From Limnohabitans sp. (GTDB lineage: Bacteria; Pseudomonadota; Gammaproteobacteria; Burkholderiales; Burkholderiaceae_C): a stretch of 64,000 nt of DNA. Each line of letters begins with the position of its first letter. The stretch's first letter is position 1. This document shows positions 45,441-54,568 of the stretch, one piece after another. Made by a program: the position numbers and the translations under genes. Location: positions 2,480,001 to 2,544,000 of the forward strand of contig NZ_JAAVVW010000003.1 of assembly GCF_023910625.1 (NCBI RefSeq). The letters are read 5' to 3'. The notes beneath the pieces were generated by a model, which saw only the letters and a program-made list of their open reading frames with translations, was not told where the DNA came from and made no database searches.

Positions 45441-46493
45441 TTAGCTGGGCTGAGATGGCTGATGAGACCTCACCCCCTCCGGCGTGACCCCCGTCCACCC
45501 CTTGAAGGCCCGCATGAAGCTTTTTTCGTTCTGAAACCCGACCTCGGCGGCGATCTGTTTGATGGGACGCTGCGTGCGCAGCAGCAGCTCGGTGGCCAGG
45601 TCGCGGCGAACGGCGTCTTTGAGTTGCTGCAGGCTGGCGCCCTCTTCTTTCAGTTGCCGGTGCAGGGTGCGCGCCGACAAGTTGAGCCAGGCCGCCAGGT
45701 CGTCGGCGTTGCGGCTGTGTTCGGGGTGTTCGGCCAGGGTTTGGCGCACTTTTTCCACCAGCAAGCGGTCGCGGCGGTAAGGGCGCACCGTGAGCAGCAG
45801 GGCGCGTTGCAGCATGCGCTGCAAAGCCGCTTCGTCGCGGCGCACCGGCAAGCTCAGGTAACCGGCGTCGAACTGCAGGCTGTGCGTGGGCGCGTTGAAT
45901 TGCGTGGGGCCGTCAAACAGCACACGGTAACTTTCTTCATGCAGTGGCGGGGCAAAGCGCAAAGTGGTTTGCACCAGCGGAATGCGCGAGTCGGTCAGCC
46001 AGCAGGCCACGCCCAGTGCATTGCGCAGTACCGAGACCACGGCAAACTCCTGCAATGTTCCCAGCGGGCGGTGTTCGTGCAATTGCAGGTGCGCCACGCC
46101 CGCCTCGGTGCTGACTTGCAGGTGGATGTCGTCGGTCAATAACCCGTGGTGGCGGCACCAGCGCTGCAGGGCCACACCCAAGGTGGGCGCGGTCAGTGAG
46201 GCGCGCACCAGCATGCCGTAGCTGCCCCAAGGCAGGCGACGGCTGAACCAGCCCAGGGCTTCGTCGTCCAGCGCCCGCATGGCGGTGGCCGACAGCCATT
46301 CCATTTGCAGGGCGGTGATGCGTGCCTCGGGCTGGTGCAGGGTGTCTGGCGCAATTTGTGCCTCGGTCAGGGCGGGCAGCGGGTCCATGCCGCGTTGGGT
46401 ATAGGCCTGTGCGATCGCTTTGACGAAAGTCATGGGTGTCTCGGCGCGGCCGGTGTGGGTCGGGCGAGGTGGGTCAGGCGAGTGCGGGTTCAT
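45441..46493 (-). CDS. AraC family transcriptional regulator
   Basis: 350 aa from ATG 46493; MTFVKAIAQAY at 46433 is an alternative start. The N-terminal effector domain (about 40-220) is of the AraC arabinose-binding-like (DUF) type seen in OruR/ArgR-like regulators. The C-terminal HTH contains NADDLAAWLNLSARTLHRQL and the second helix pair PIKQIAAEVGFQNEKSFMRAFKGWTGVTPE. Divergent from liuB, so it may control the liuB-liuD run; this is positional inference. The frame stays open far upstream as a shadow of liuB. Confidence 0.88.
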   Translation of the reverse strand: MNPHSPDPPRPTHTGRAETPMTFVKAIAQAYTQRGMDPLPALTEAQIAPDTLHQPEARITALQMEWLSATAMRALDDEALGWFSRRLPWGSYGMLVRASLTAPTLGVALQRWCRHHGLLTDDIHLQVSTEAGVAHLQLHEHRPLGTLQEFAVVSVLRNALGVACWLTDSRIPLVQTTLRFAPPLHEESYRVLFDGPTQFNAPTHSLQFDAGYLSLPVRRDEAALQRMLQRALLLTVRPYRRDRLLVEKVRQTLAEHPEHSRNADDLAAWLNLSARTLHRQLKEEGASLQQLKDAVRRDLATELLLRTQRPIKQIAAEVGFQNEKSFMRAFKGWTGVTPEGVRSHQPSQPS

Positions 46494-46625
46494 GGGCCTT
46501 GAAATTGTGGCACGATTTGCAACCCATTTGACACCCTCCAACCGGGCGCAGGTCTTAAGCTGGCAGGCATTGCCCCACAGGCGCGGTGTTTGCCGTGTGC
46601 CCGGGGCCACAGCCAAGGAAGACAC

Positions 46626-48233
46626 ATGACTGTTTTGCACTCCCAACTGAACCCGCGTTCGGCCGACTTTCAAGCCAATGCCGCCGCCATGCGTGGCTTG
46701 GTGGACGACCTGCGCGCCCACCTGGAGCGCGTGGCTTTGGGTGGCGGTGATGCGCCCCGCGCCAAGCACACCGCCCGGGGCAAACTGCTGCCGCGTGACC
46801 GCGTGCAGATGCTGCTCGACCCCGGCACGCCTTTCCTCGAAGTCGCGCCATTGGCTGCCCTCAACATGTACAACAACGATGCGCCCAGTTCGGGCGTGAT
46901 CGTGGGCATTGGCCGCGTGAGCGGGGTGGACTGCATGATCGTGTGCAACGACGCCACGGTGAAGGGCGGCACCTATTACCCCCTCACGGTAAAAAAGCAT
47001 TTGCGCGCGCAAGAGATCGCGCAGCAAAACCACTTGCCCTGCATCTATTTGGTGGACTCTGGCGGTGCCAACTTGCCCAACCAGGACGAGGTCTTTCCGG
47101 ATCGCGACCACTTTGGCCGCATCTTCTTCAACCAGGCCAACATGAGCGCGTTGGGCATTTCGCAGATCGCCGTGGTCATGGGCTCGTGCACCGCAGGTGG
47201 CGCGTACGTGCCCGCCATGAGTGACGAAACCATCATTGTCAAAAACCAGGGCACCATCTTTTTGGGCGGCCCGCCACTGGTCAAGGCCGCCACGGGTGAG
47301 GTGGTGAGTGCCGAAGACTTGGGCGGTGGCGATGTGCACACGCGACTGTCGGGTGTGGCCGACCATTTGGCGCAAAACGATGTGCATGCCCTGGCCTTGG
47401 CGCGCCAGGCTGTGAAAAATCTGAACGCCCAAAAGGCCCCCAACATCGCCACGCACGCACCCGTGCCGCCGCTGTTGGATGCGCAAGAGTTGTATGGCGT
47501 GATCCCCACCGACACGCGCAAGCCTTTTGATGTGCGCGAGATCATCGCCCGCATCGTCGACGGCTCGGAGTTCGACGAATTCAAATCGCGCTTTGGCACC
47601 ACCTTGATCTGTGGCTTTGCCCGCATCGAAGGCATGCCGGTGGGCATCATCGCCAACAACGGCATCTTGTTCAGCGAGTCGGCGCTCAAGGGCGCGCACT
47701 TCATCGAGCTGTGCTGCCAGCGCAAGATCCCGCTGGTGTTTTTGCAAAACATCACCGGCTTCATGGTGGGCCGCAAATACGAAAACGAAGGCATCGCCCG
47801 CAACGGCGCGAAGATGGTCACGGCTGTGGCGACGGCCGCTGTGCCCAAGTTCACCATCATCATTGGCGGCAGCTTTGGTGCAGGCAACTACGGCATGTGT
47901 GGCCGCGCTTACTCGCCCCGTTTCTTGTGGATGTGGCCCAACGCCCGCATCTCCGTCATGGGCGGCGAGCAGGCGGCGAGCGTCTTGGCCACGGTCAAGC
48001 GTGACGGCATCGAGGGCAAGGGTGGCCAATGGAGCGCCGACGAAGAGGCCGCGTTCAAGGCCCCCATCAAAGAACAGTACGAGGTGCAAGGCCACCCTTA
48101 TTACGCCACCGCCCGCCTGTGGGACGACGGCATCATCGACCCGGCCGACACCCGCCGCGTGCTGGCGCTGGGCTTGAGTGCATCGCTCAATGCACCGATT
48201 CCCGAGACGAAATTTGGACTTTTCCGCATGTGA
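46626..48233 (+). CDS. liuB: Methylcrotonyl-CoA carboxylase carboxyltransferase (beta) subunit
   Basis: Transfers CO2 from biotin to 3-methylcrotonyl-CoA, giving 3-methylglutaconyl-CoA. 535 aa, normal. It has the carboxyltransferase core: [33 protein letters not shown] (typical of MCC rather than propionyl-CoA carboxylase), [14 protein letters not shown], and [30 protein letters not shown] before ATG 46626. Its partner liuD lies 3.2 kb further on, separated by a vapBC pair, a DinB gene, liuC and a hydrolase. Confidence 0.95.
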   Translation: MTVLHSQLNPRSADFQANAAAMRGLVDDLRAHLERVALGGGDAPRAKHTARGKLLPRDRVQMLLDPGTPFLEVAPLAALNMYNNDAPSSGVIVGIGRVSGVDCMIVCNDATVKGGTYYPLTVKKHLRAQEIAQQNHLPCIYLVDSGGANLPNQDEVFPDRDHFGRIFFNQANMSALGISQIAVVMGSCTAGGAYVPAMSDETIIVKNQGTIFLGGPPLVKAATGEVVSAEDLGGGDVHTRLSGVADHLAQNDVHALALARQAVKNLNAQKAPNIATHAPVPPLLDAQELYGVIPTDTRKPFDVREIIARIVDGSEFDEFKSRFGTTLICGFARIEGMPVGIIANNGILFSESALKGAHFIELCCQRKIPLVFLQNITGFMVGRKYENEGIARNGAKMVTAVATAAVPKFTIIIGGSFGAGNYGMCGRAYSPRFLWMWPNARISVMGGEQAASVLATVKRDGIEGKGGQWSADEEAAFKAPIKEQYEVQGHPYYATARLWDDGIIDPADTRRVLALGLSASLNAPIPETKFGLFRM

Positions 48234-48262
48234 TGTGTATCATTTTATAAATTCATACACAT
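48233..48262. promoter_or_regulatory. Inverted-repeat operator/promoter of vapBC
   Basis: Perfect 8-bp arms ATGTGTAT (48233-48240) and ATACACAT (48255-48262) flank an AT-rich centre containing TTTTATAAATT. It directly overlaps the liuB stop and precedes vapB by 15 bases. This is where a VapB ribbon-helix-helix dimer would autoregulate. Confidence 0.7.
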
Positions 48263-48277
48263 TCAAGAGGTTTCAAA

Positions 48278-48598
48278 GTGCGCACCAACATCGTGATCGA
48301 CGACAAGCTCATGGCCGATGTCATGGCCTCGGGTGATTTCAAGACAAAGAGGGACGCGGTCGAAGAGGGCTTGCGCTTGCTCAAGCGCAAGAAGGCTTAT
48401 GCGGCGTTGTTGGCCGCGCGTGGCACTTTGTTTTGGGACGATTCCGACGACGCCTGGGCCAAGGCGCGCGAAGAGAGGCAACTTGCAGAAACCGTGCAAG
48501 AACCTGTGGCTGCTTATGTGGTCAAACCAGCGGTGAAGGGCCGCAAATCCCGAGCAGCAACTGACACCCGACTGCCAGCTAAAGGTAAATCAGCATGA
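48278..48598 (+). CDS. vapB: Type II antitoxin, VapB family
   Basis: 106 aa from GTG 48278 with RBS AAGAGG. The N-terminus RTNIVIDDKLMADVMASG and TKRDAVEEGLRLLKRKKAY form the ribbon-helix-helix DNA-binding domain of VapB. The usual antitoxin ends near residue 65. Here about 35 extra residues follow, rich in Lys, Arg, Ala and Pro (e.g. KGRKSRAATDTRLPAKGKSA). Its stop overlaps vapC (ATGA). Confidence 0.88.
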   Translation: MRTNIVIDDKLMADVMASGDFKTKRDAVEEGLRLLKRKKAYAALLAARGTLFWDDSDDAWAKAREERQLAETVQEPVAAYVVKPAVKGRKSRAATDTRLPAKGKSA

Positions 48599-49002
48599 TT
48601 TTGGTGGACTCCAGCGTGCTGATCGATCACTTTCGAGGCACGATCAACCCACAGACCCAACAGCTCAAGCACTGGCTCTCCGGGCAAGAGGGACCACCCG
48701 ACATTGGTGTGGCCGATTTGGTTATTTTTGAGGTGTTGCGAGGCTTCTCCACGGCCAGTGCCCAGGCCCGGGTGCGCGACCTTTTGCTGGACTTGGAAGT
48801 GGTGGAGATCGGTGGCCTCGACAACGCCTTGCAGGCGGCCACGCTTTATCAACGGTTGCGCCAGTCTGGCCGTACCGTGCACAGCCCCATCGACGTGCTG
48901 CTGGCCAGCTACTGCATGACCCACGGCCACACGCTGCTGCACCGCGACGCGGATTTTGAATCGCTCAAAACTTTGGGAGGACTGGACACATGGCCACAAT
49001 GA
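48595..49002 (+). CDS. vapC: PIN domain ribonuclease toxin VapC
   Basis: 135 aa PIN nuclease toxin, probably cleaving tRNA or rRNA. Acidic site residues: Asp5 in LVDSSVLIDHF, Glu in VIFEVLRGF, Asp in SPIDVLLASY, Asp in LLHRDADFESL. It overlaps vapB by 4 bases and the DinB gene by 13 bases. The pair sits inside the leucine catabolic gene run. Confidence 0.92.
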   Translation: MILVDSSVLIDHFRGTINPQTQQLKHWLSGQEGPPDIGVADLVIFEVLRGFSTASAQARVRDLLLDLEVVEIGGLDNALQAATLYQRLRQSGRTVHSPIDVLLASYCMTHGHTLLHRDADFESLKTLGGLDTWPQ

Positions 49003-49523
49003 ACACATCGATTTGGCATACCCACTTCAGCGGTCTGGCGCGTTACCACGTCGGGGCCACACACCGCTTGCTCGAAGCGGTCTCGTGCGTGTCAGCCGAA
49101 GACTACCAACGCGACGTGGGCCTGTTCTTCAAAAGCATCCACGGCACGCTGAACCACATGCTGGTGGCCGAGCACTTGCTTTGGTATGCGCGTTTTGCCA
49201 AAGGCGCGTCTCCGGTGCTGGCCCTCGATGCTGAAATCGAGCCCCACCGCGAACGCCTGGCGCAGGCGCTCAAGGGCGGATCGGCCAACTGGACGCCACT
49301 CATCGCCAGCTGGAGCGCCGAGCGTTTTGACGGTCAACTGGACTACCAGACCAGCCAAGGCGCCCCCCTGTCCTTGCCGTTTGCGGCCACCTTGGCCCAT
49401 GTCTTCAACCACGCCACCCACCACCGCGGGCAGATCACGGCGGCACTGACAGCCATGGGTCAGCCTTGCCCAGAGCTGGACATGGTTTATTTCCTTTTGG
49501 CAGAACAGGCCCCCAAAGCATGA
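48990..49523 (+). CDS. DinB family protein
   Basis: 177 aa four-helix bundle protein of the DinB/YfiT superfamily. Metal-ligand histidines are in SIHGTLNHMLVAEHLLWYARF and in the C-terminal VFNHATHHRGQITAAL. Related proteins act as thiol-dependent transferases or have unknown roles. Overlaps vapC at the start and liuC at the end (ATGA), so it is fixed in this transcript. Function here unknown. Confidence 0.9.
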   Translation: MATMNTSIWHTHFSGLARYHVGATHRLLEAVSCVSAEDYQRDVGLFFKSIHGTLNHMLVAEHLLWYARFAKGASPVLALDAEIEPHRERLAQALKGGSANWTPLIASWSAERFDGQLDYQTSQGAPLSLPFAATLAHVFNHATHHRGQITAALTAMGQPCPELDMVYFLLAEQAPKA

Positions 49524-50305
49524 GCAACGCCCTGAAAATTTCCACCCAAAACGGCGTGCACACCATCACGCTGTCGCGCCCCGATGTGCGCAACGCCTTC
49601 AACGACGACGTCATAGCCGAGCTGAAAACCGCTTTTCTGGCGGTGGCCCAAGACCCGGCCGTGCGCTGCGTGGTGTTGGCCGCAGAGGGCCCCGCCTTTT
49701 GCGCTGGCGCCGACCTGAACTGGATGCGGCGCATGGCCGACTACACCCGCGAAGAAAACTTGGCCGACGCGGGCGATCTGGCCGCCATGTTGCGGGCCAT
49801 TTACGCATGCCCCCAACCCACCATCGCCCGTGTGCAAGGCGATGTGTACGCGGGCGGCATGGGCCTGGTGGCGGCGTGTGACATGGCGGTGAGCGTGGAC
49901 ACGGCGAACTACTGCCTGAGCGAAGTCAAGCTGGGCCTGATCCCCGCGACCATCAGCCCCTATGTGATCCGCGCCATGGGCGCGCGTGCGGCGCACCGCT
50001 ACTTTTTGACGGCCGAGCACTTTGGCGCGGCCGAGGCGCACCGGATCGGACTGGTGCACGAGGTGGTGAGCGCCGACGCGCTGGACGCCAAAGTGGCCGA
50101 TCTGACCCAAGCGCTGGTGAGCGCAAGCCCTCACGCCGTGCGCGCTTGCAAAAAGCTGGTGCAAGACGTGGCCGAACGCGAAATCAACGACGCGCTGGTC
50201 GCGCAGACGGTGGCGGGCATCGCCGACATCCGTGCCAGCAGAGAAGGCAAGGAGGGCGTGCAGTCCTTTTTGCAAAAACGCAAACCCAACTGGCTGTTGG
50301 CTTGA
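49520..50305 (+). CDS. liuC: Methylglutaconyl-CoA hydratase (enoyl-CoA hydratase family)
   Basis: Hydrates 3-methylglutaconyl-CoA to HMG-CoA in leucine catabolism. 261 aa crotonase fold: PDVRNAFNDDVIAEL, the oxyanion-hole region GPAFCAGADLNWMRRM and VYAGGMGLVAACDMAV. The active loop reads EVKLGLIPATISPYV, a variant characteristic of LiuC-type hydratases instead of GAGG-TQ. ATG 49520 overlaps the DinB stop; the frame is open upstream but this start fits the family. Confidence 0.92.
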   Translation: MSNALKISTQNGVHTITLSRPDVRNAFNDDVIAELKTAFLAVAQDPAVRCVVLAAEGPAFCAGADLNWMRRMADYTREENLADAGDLAAMLRAIYACPQPTIARVQGDVYAGGMGLVAACDMAVSVDTANYCLSEVKLGLIPATISPYVIRAMGARAAHRYFLTAEHFGAAEAHRIGLVHEVVSADALDAKVADLTQALVSASPHAVRACKKLVQDVAEREINDALVAQTVAGIADIRASREGKEGVQSFLQKRKPNWLLA

Positions 50306-50315
50306 GCGTGCTGGC

Positions 50316-51473
50316 ATGACATGGCTTCGTGGTCTGTTGGGGTTCGGTGCTTACTGGTGGGCGGTTTTGGCGTGCGCGCAAACGCCTGCCGAATTGCCGG
50401 TCGCCAAAGATCTGCATGAAGTGGTTCACCGCATACCGGTTTCGGCGCAGGACCTTTATGGTCGGCGTGAACAGCGCCAAATCCCGGTGACGGTGTTCAA
50501 GCCCGCAGGGGATGGACCTTTCCCAATGGTGGTGCTCAACCACGGCCGAGCCACCAGCCGCGAGAAGATGGCACAGCCCACTCGCTTTCGGTATGAGCAG
50601 CAGGCCCGCTATTTTGTGGGCAAGGGTTTTGTGGTGATGGTGCCCACCCGTGTGGGCTATGGCGAGACCTACGATGGTTTTGACCCGGAAACCAACGGCG
50701 GTTGTAGCCAGCCCCGCATCGAACCCATGAGCCTTGCCGCATCGGACCAAGTGATTGCGGTGGCCGAATTTGCGCGCAGCTTGCCCTTCGTTGACGCTTC
50801 GCGGTGGTGGGTCATGGGCCAATCGGTCGGCGGCTTGACCAGCGTGGCCACCGCCTGGCGTAACCCGGCAGGCTTGCAAGGGGCGGTCAATTTCGCGGGC
50901 GGCACCGGGGGTGATCCGGTGGGCCGTCCAGGTCGTTCTTGTGCTGCGACTCAGATCGAACGGCTCTGGAAGGCCCGTGCTGCTCAAGCCCAAGTGCCCA
51001 TGCTTTGGCTGTATTGGGAAAACGATTTGTTCTGGGGTGCGCAAGCACCGCGTGATTGGCATCGCGCCTGGGTTGACGGTGGTGGGCAAGCCGAGTTCCA
51101 CCAACTCGCGCCCGTGGGCCAGGATGGCCACTCGGGGTTCAGCATCGACATGGACCGCTGGGTCCCCTGGGTGGATGCTTTTCTGGCCAAGGCCGGGTAC
51201 ACCCAGCCCGCGTTGCCACCGGCCCCTGAGCCGAGTGGTTTCGCACAAGTGGACGAGATCGACAAAGTGCCGGTGAGTGCCGAGACCCGGCAAAACCTGT
51301 ACAGCCGTTTTCTGGCCAGCCCCTCCCCGCGCGCTTTTGCCATTGGCCCGGGTGGCGCTGGCTTTGCCACCGGCGATTGGGCCGTGGGTCGCGCATTGGG
51401 TTTTTGCCAGGCACGCCGTGGCATCACCTGCAAGTTGTACGCCGTAGATAACCAAGTGGTTTGGAGAAACTGA
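50316..51473 (+). CDS. Secreted alpha/beta hydrolase (dienelactone hydrolase-like)
   Basis: 385 aa with a signal peptide (MTWLRGLLGFGAYWWAVLACA, cleaved before QTPAE). Alpha/beta-hydrolase core: MVVLNHGRATSR near the oxyanion hole, nucleophile elbow WVMGQSVGGLTSV (GxSxG), acid in WLYWENDLF, His in PVGQDGHSGFS. An extra C-terminal stretch of about 90 residues follows. It lies between liuC and liuD. Probably a periplasmic esterase or peptidase; its link to leucine catabolism is not obvious. Confidence 0.82.
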   Translation: MTWLRGLLGFGAYWWAVLACAQTPAELPVAKDLHEVVHRIPVSAQDLYGRREQRQIPVTVFKPAGDGPFPMVVLNHGRATSREKMAQPTRFRYEQQARYFVGKGFVVMVPTRVGYGETYDGFDPETNGGCSQPRIEPMSLAASDQVIAVAEFARSLPFVDASRWWVMGQSVGGLTSVATAWRNPAGLQGAVNFAGGTGGDPVGRPGRSCAATQIERLWKARAAQAQVPMLWLYWENDLFWGAQAPRDWHRAWVDGGGQAEFHQLAPVGQDGHSGFSIDMDRWVPWVDAFLAKAGYTQPALPPAPEPSGFAQVDEIDKVPVSAETRQNLYSRFLASPSPRAFAIGPGGAGFATGDWAVGRALGFCQARRGITCKLYAVDNQVVWRN

Positions 51474-51474
51474 C

Positions 51475-53484
51475 ATGTTCAAGAAAATACTGATCGCCAA
51501 CCGAGGCGAAATCGCCTGCCGTGTTGCAGCCACCGCCCGCCGAATGGGCATCCAGACCGTGGCTGTTTATTCAGACGCCGACGCAGGGGCCAAGCATGTG
51601 CAAGCGTGTGACGAAGCCGTGCATGTGGGCGGCAGTGCGCCCAAAGACAGCTATCTGCGCTGGGAGCGGATTCTGGAAGCCGCTAAGGCCACAGGCGCTG
51701 AAGCCGTTCACCCCGGCTATGGCTTTTTGAGCGAGAACGAAGACTTTGCCAAGGCCTGCGCCGCCGCGGGTTTGGTGTTCATCGGCCCGCCCGCCTCGGC
51801 GATTTTGGCCATGGGCCTCAAGGCCGAATCCAAGCGTTTGATGGAATCGGCTGGTGTGCCGCTGGTGCCCGGCTACCACGGCGCGGACCAAGACCCGGCC
51901 TTGTTGCAAGCAGAAGCGGACCGCATCGGTTACCCCGCCCTCATCAAAGCCAGCGCTGGCGGCGGTGGCAAGGGCATGCGCGTGGTCGAAAAGTCAGAAG
52001 ATTTTGCAGCGGCTCTCGCCAGTTGCCAACGCGAAGCCATCAACAGCTTTGGCAGCGACGCGGTGCTGATCGAAAAGTACGTGCAGCGCCCGCGCCACAT
52101 CGAGATCCAGGTGTTTGGCGACACCCACGGCAACTGCGTGTACTTGTTTGAGCGCGACTGCTCGGTGCAGCGCCGCCACCAAAAGGTCTTGGAAGAAGCC
52201 CCTGCCCCCGGCATGACCGAAGCCCTGCGTGCCCAAATGGGCGCAGCGGCCGTGGCTGCGGCCAAAGCAGTGAACTATGTGGGCGCGGGCACGGTGGAAT
52301 TCATTGTCGAGCAAACGGCGTACGACCAACCTGAATCCATGCGCTTTTTCTTCATGGAAATGAACACCCGTTTGCAGGTGGAGCACCCCGTCACCGAGGC
52401 CATCACCGGTCTTGATTTGGTCGAGTGGCAATTGCGTGTGGCCAGTGGCGAGCCGCTGCCCTTGCAGCAAGACCAGCTGCGCATCCAGGGTCATGCGATC
52501 GAGGCGCGCATCTGCGCCGAAAACCCCGACAACAACTTCTTGCCCGCTACCGGCACGCTGCAGGTGTACCGCAAGCCACAAGCCAGCAGTTTTGAGCGGG
52601 GCACCATCCGTGTCGACGACGGCGTGCGGGAAGGCGACACCATCAGCCCGTTTTACGACTCGATGGTGGCCAAGCTCATCGTGCACGGCGACACCCGCGC
52701 GCAAACACTGGCGCGTTTGGACACGGCGCTGGCGCAAACCCACATCGTGGGCCTGAACACCAATGTGCAGTTCTTGCGGTACGTGGTGCGCAGCGATGCG
52801 TTTGCCACGGCCAAGCTCGACACCGCGCTCATCCAGCGTGAAGCCGCCGTTTTGTTCAAGCAAGACAAGGTGGGTTTGCCTGCCGCTGTGGCCGCCGTGG
52901 TGGCCCACAGCCTGCAGGCCGACAAGGCCTTGCAGGGGCAAGACCCGTTCAGCCGCCGCGATGGCTGGCAGTCGCACGGGGTGGCGCAGCGCCGTTTTGA
53001 ATTCGTCTGGCAAGACCAACCCCGATCGGCCCGCCTGAGTTATTTGCACGACGGTGCGCTGAGCCTCTCGCTGGAAGGTGAAGAGCCTGTGTCGGGCACG
53101 TTGAACTTTGCCCCCGATGGCGCAGGCCTGTGGGTGCAGTGGGGCGGTGCGCGCTGTTTCAGTCAGATCGACTGGCAAGGCGAAACCGCACACATTTTCA
53201 CACCCAAAGGCGCGACCCGCATCACCGTGCTCGACCCGCTGGCCCACGCTGGCGAAGCAGCGCAAGAAGGCGGGCGCCTCACGGCCCCGATGCCGGGCAA
53301 GGTCGTCTCCTTTGCCGTCAAGGCGGGTGACAAGGTCAAAGCGGGCCAGGCCCTGGCCGTGATGGAAGCCATGAAGATGGAGCACACCATCAGCGCGCCC
53401 AAAGATGGCACCGTGGCTGAGTTGCTCTACGCCCCGGGCGACCAAGTCGCCGATGGGGCAGAGCTGCTCAAACTGGCTGCGTGA
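51475..53484 (+). CDS. liuD: Methylcrotonyl-CoA carboxylase biotin-containing (alpha) subunit
   Basis: 669 aa. Biotin carboxylase domain: KILIANRGEIACRV, the ATP-grasp glycine loop SAGGGGKGMRVVEK, LQVEHPVTEAITGLDLVEWQ. It ends with a biotinyl domain where EAMKMEH holds the biotinylated Lys634. Carboxylates biotin with ATP and bicarbonate, then works with LiuB. The ATG is one base after the hydrolase stop (TGACATG). MccA type rather than PccA by partner and context. Confidence 0.95.
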   Translation: MFKKILIANRGEIACRVAATARRMGIQTVAVYSDADAGAKHVQACDEAVHVGGSAPKDSYLRWERILEAAKATGAEAVHPGYGFLSENEDFAKACAAAGLVFIGPPASAILAMGLKAESKRLMESAGVPLVPGYHGADQDPALLQAEADRIGYPALIKASAGGGGKGMRVVEKSEDFAAALASCQREAINSFGSDAVLIEKYVQRPRHIEIQVFGDTHGNCVYLFERDCSVQRRHQKVLEEAPAPGMTEALRAQMGAAAVAAAKAVNYVGAGTVEFIVEQTAYDQPESMRFFFMEMNTRLQVEHPVTEAITGLDLVEWQLRVASGEPLPLQQDQLRIQGHAIEARICAENPDNNFLPATGTLQVYRKPQASSFERGTIRVDDGVREGDTISPFYDSMVAKLIVHGDTRAQTLARLDTALAQTHIVGLNTNVQFLRYVVRSDAFATAKLDTALIQREAAVLFKQDKVGLPAAVAAVVAHSLQADKALQGQDPFSRRDGWQSHGVAQRRFEFVWQDQPRSARLSYLHDGALSLSLEGEEPVSGTLNFAPDGAGLWVQWGGARCFSQIDWQGETAHIFTPKGATRITVLDPLAHAGEAAQEGGRLTAPMPGKVVSFAVKAGDKVKAGQALAVMEAMKMEHTISAPKDGTVAELLYAPGDQVADGAELLKLAA

Positions 53485-53501
53485 GTTTTGCAGCACGGAG
53501 C

Positions 53502-53577
53502 TGTAGGTCGGAGCTTCAGCTCCGACATGACCGGTTTGGCGGAGGTCTCACGTCGGGGCTAAAGCCACCGACCTACA
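53502..53577. repeat. REPIN-like pair of palindromic repeats
   Basis: Two elements face each other. The left (53502-53530) is headed TGTAGGTCGG and holds the perfect 20-bp palindrome GTCGGAGCTTCAGCTCCGAC (53507-53526). The right (53552-53577), read on the minus strand, also starts TGTAGGTCGG and has a similar imperfect stem. About 25 bases separate them. Sits in the liuD-ghrA gap. Confidence 0.8.
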
Positions 53578-53631
53578 AGACGACAACCCGCGCGACAGCC
53601 CGGATATCTCGCCGCTGAGACAATTCCTACC

Positions 53632-54552
53632 ATGAACATCACCATCTGCTTTGACAAGCTCGACCCGACGCCCTGGGTGCAGGGCTTGCAACTTGCTTTC
53701 CCTGGCGCGACGGTCTCCGCCTGGACGCCTGGGTCACCGCAGGCCGATCACGCCATCGTCTGGGCCCCGCTCCAGCAATTCATCGACGAGCAGCCGGGTT
53801 TGCAGACCTTGTTCAACATTGGCGCGGGCGTGGACGCTTTGCTGCAATTGAAACTGCCGCCCAGCCTGAAAGTGGTGCGTCTGGACGATGCGGGCATGTC
53901 GGTGCAAATGGCCGAGTTCGTGTGCCATGCGGTGATCCGGCACTTCCGCGAGTTCGACGGCTACGACGCCGACACCCAAGCGGGCAAATGGTCGTACCGC
54001 AAACCCCGCAGCCGCGCCGATTTTGCGGTCGGCGTGATGGGCTTGGGTGTGTTGGGCGAGCGTGTGGCCAAAGCGCTGCAGGTATTTGACTTCTCCGTCA
54101 ACGGTTACAGCCGCAGCCCCAAAGACTTAGCCGGTATCCGCTGCTTCAGCGGGGCGCAGGCCTTGCCCGAGTTTTTGGCCGCCACGCGCGTGCTGGTCAA
54201 CCTGATGCCGCTCACGCCCGAAACTGAAAATATCCTGAACCACACCACCCTGTCGCAGTTGCAAAAGGGCGGCTATGTGATCAATGTGGCCCGTGGCAAA
54301 CACCTGGTGGACGAAGACCTCTTGGCCCTGATCGACAACGGCCACCTGGCTGGGGCTGCGCTCGATGTGTTCCGCACCGAGCCGCTGCCCGCCGACCATG
54401 TGTTTTGGCAACACCCGAAAATCACCGTCACGCCCCACACCTCGGCCCGCACTTTGCGCGAAGAGAGCATCGCGCAAATCGTGGGCAAAATGCAGGCACT
54501 GCAGCGCGGCGAGCCGATCAACGGCGTGGTGGACCACCAGCGCGGTTATTGA
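53632..54552 (+). CDS. ghrA: Glyoxylate/hydroxypyruvate reductase A
   Basis: NADPH-dependent D-2-hydroxyacid dehydrogenase, 306 aa. The cofactor motif GVMGLGVLGERVAKAL, the catalytic Arg in INVARGKHLVDEDL, the Glu in FRTEPLP, and the His in TVTPHTSARTLREES are all present. It reduces glyoxylate or hydroxypyruvate. Located between liuD and liuE without an obvious pathway link; the REPIN-like repeat is in front of it. Confidence 0.9.
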   Translation: MNITICFDKLDPTPWVQGLQLAFPGATVSAWTPGSPQADHAIVWAPLQQFIDEQPGLQTLFNIGAGVDALLQLKLPPSLKVVRLDDAGMSVQMAEFVCHAVIRHFREFDGYDADTQAGKWSYRKPRSRADFAVGVMGLGVLGERVAKALQVFDFSVNGYSRSPKDLAGIRCFSGAQALPEFLAATRVLVNLMPLTPETENILNHTTLSQLQKGGYVINVARGKHLVDEDLLALIDNGHLAGAALDVFRTEPLPADHVFWQHPKITVTPHTSARTLREESIAQIVGKMQALQRGEPINGVVDHQRGY

Positions 54553-54568
54553 ATATCCAGAGAACCTC

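Noticed and set aside
45441..48095. 884-codon open frame on the minus strand
   Set aside because: Only the part from 46493 downward is a real AraC regulator. The rest is the antisense shadow of liuB, which is a well-conserved enzyme on the plus strand.
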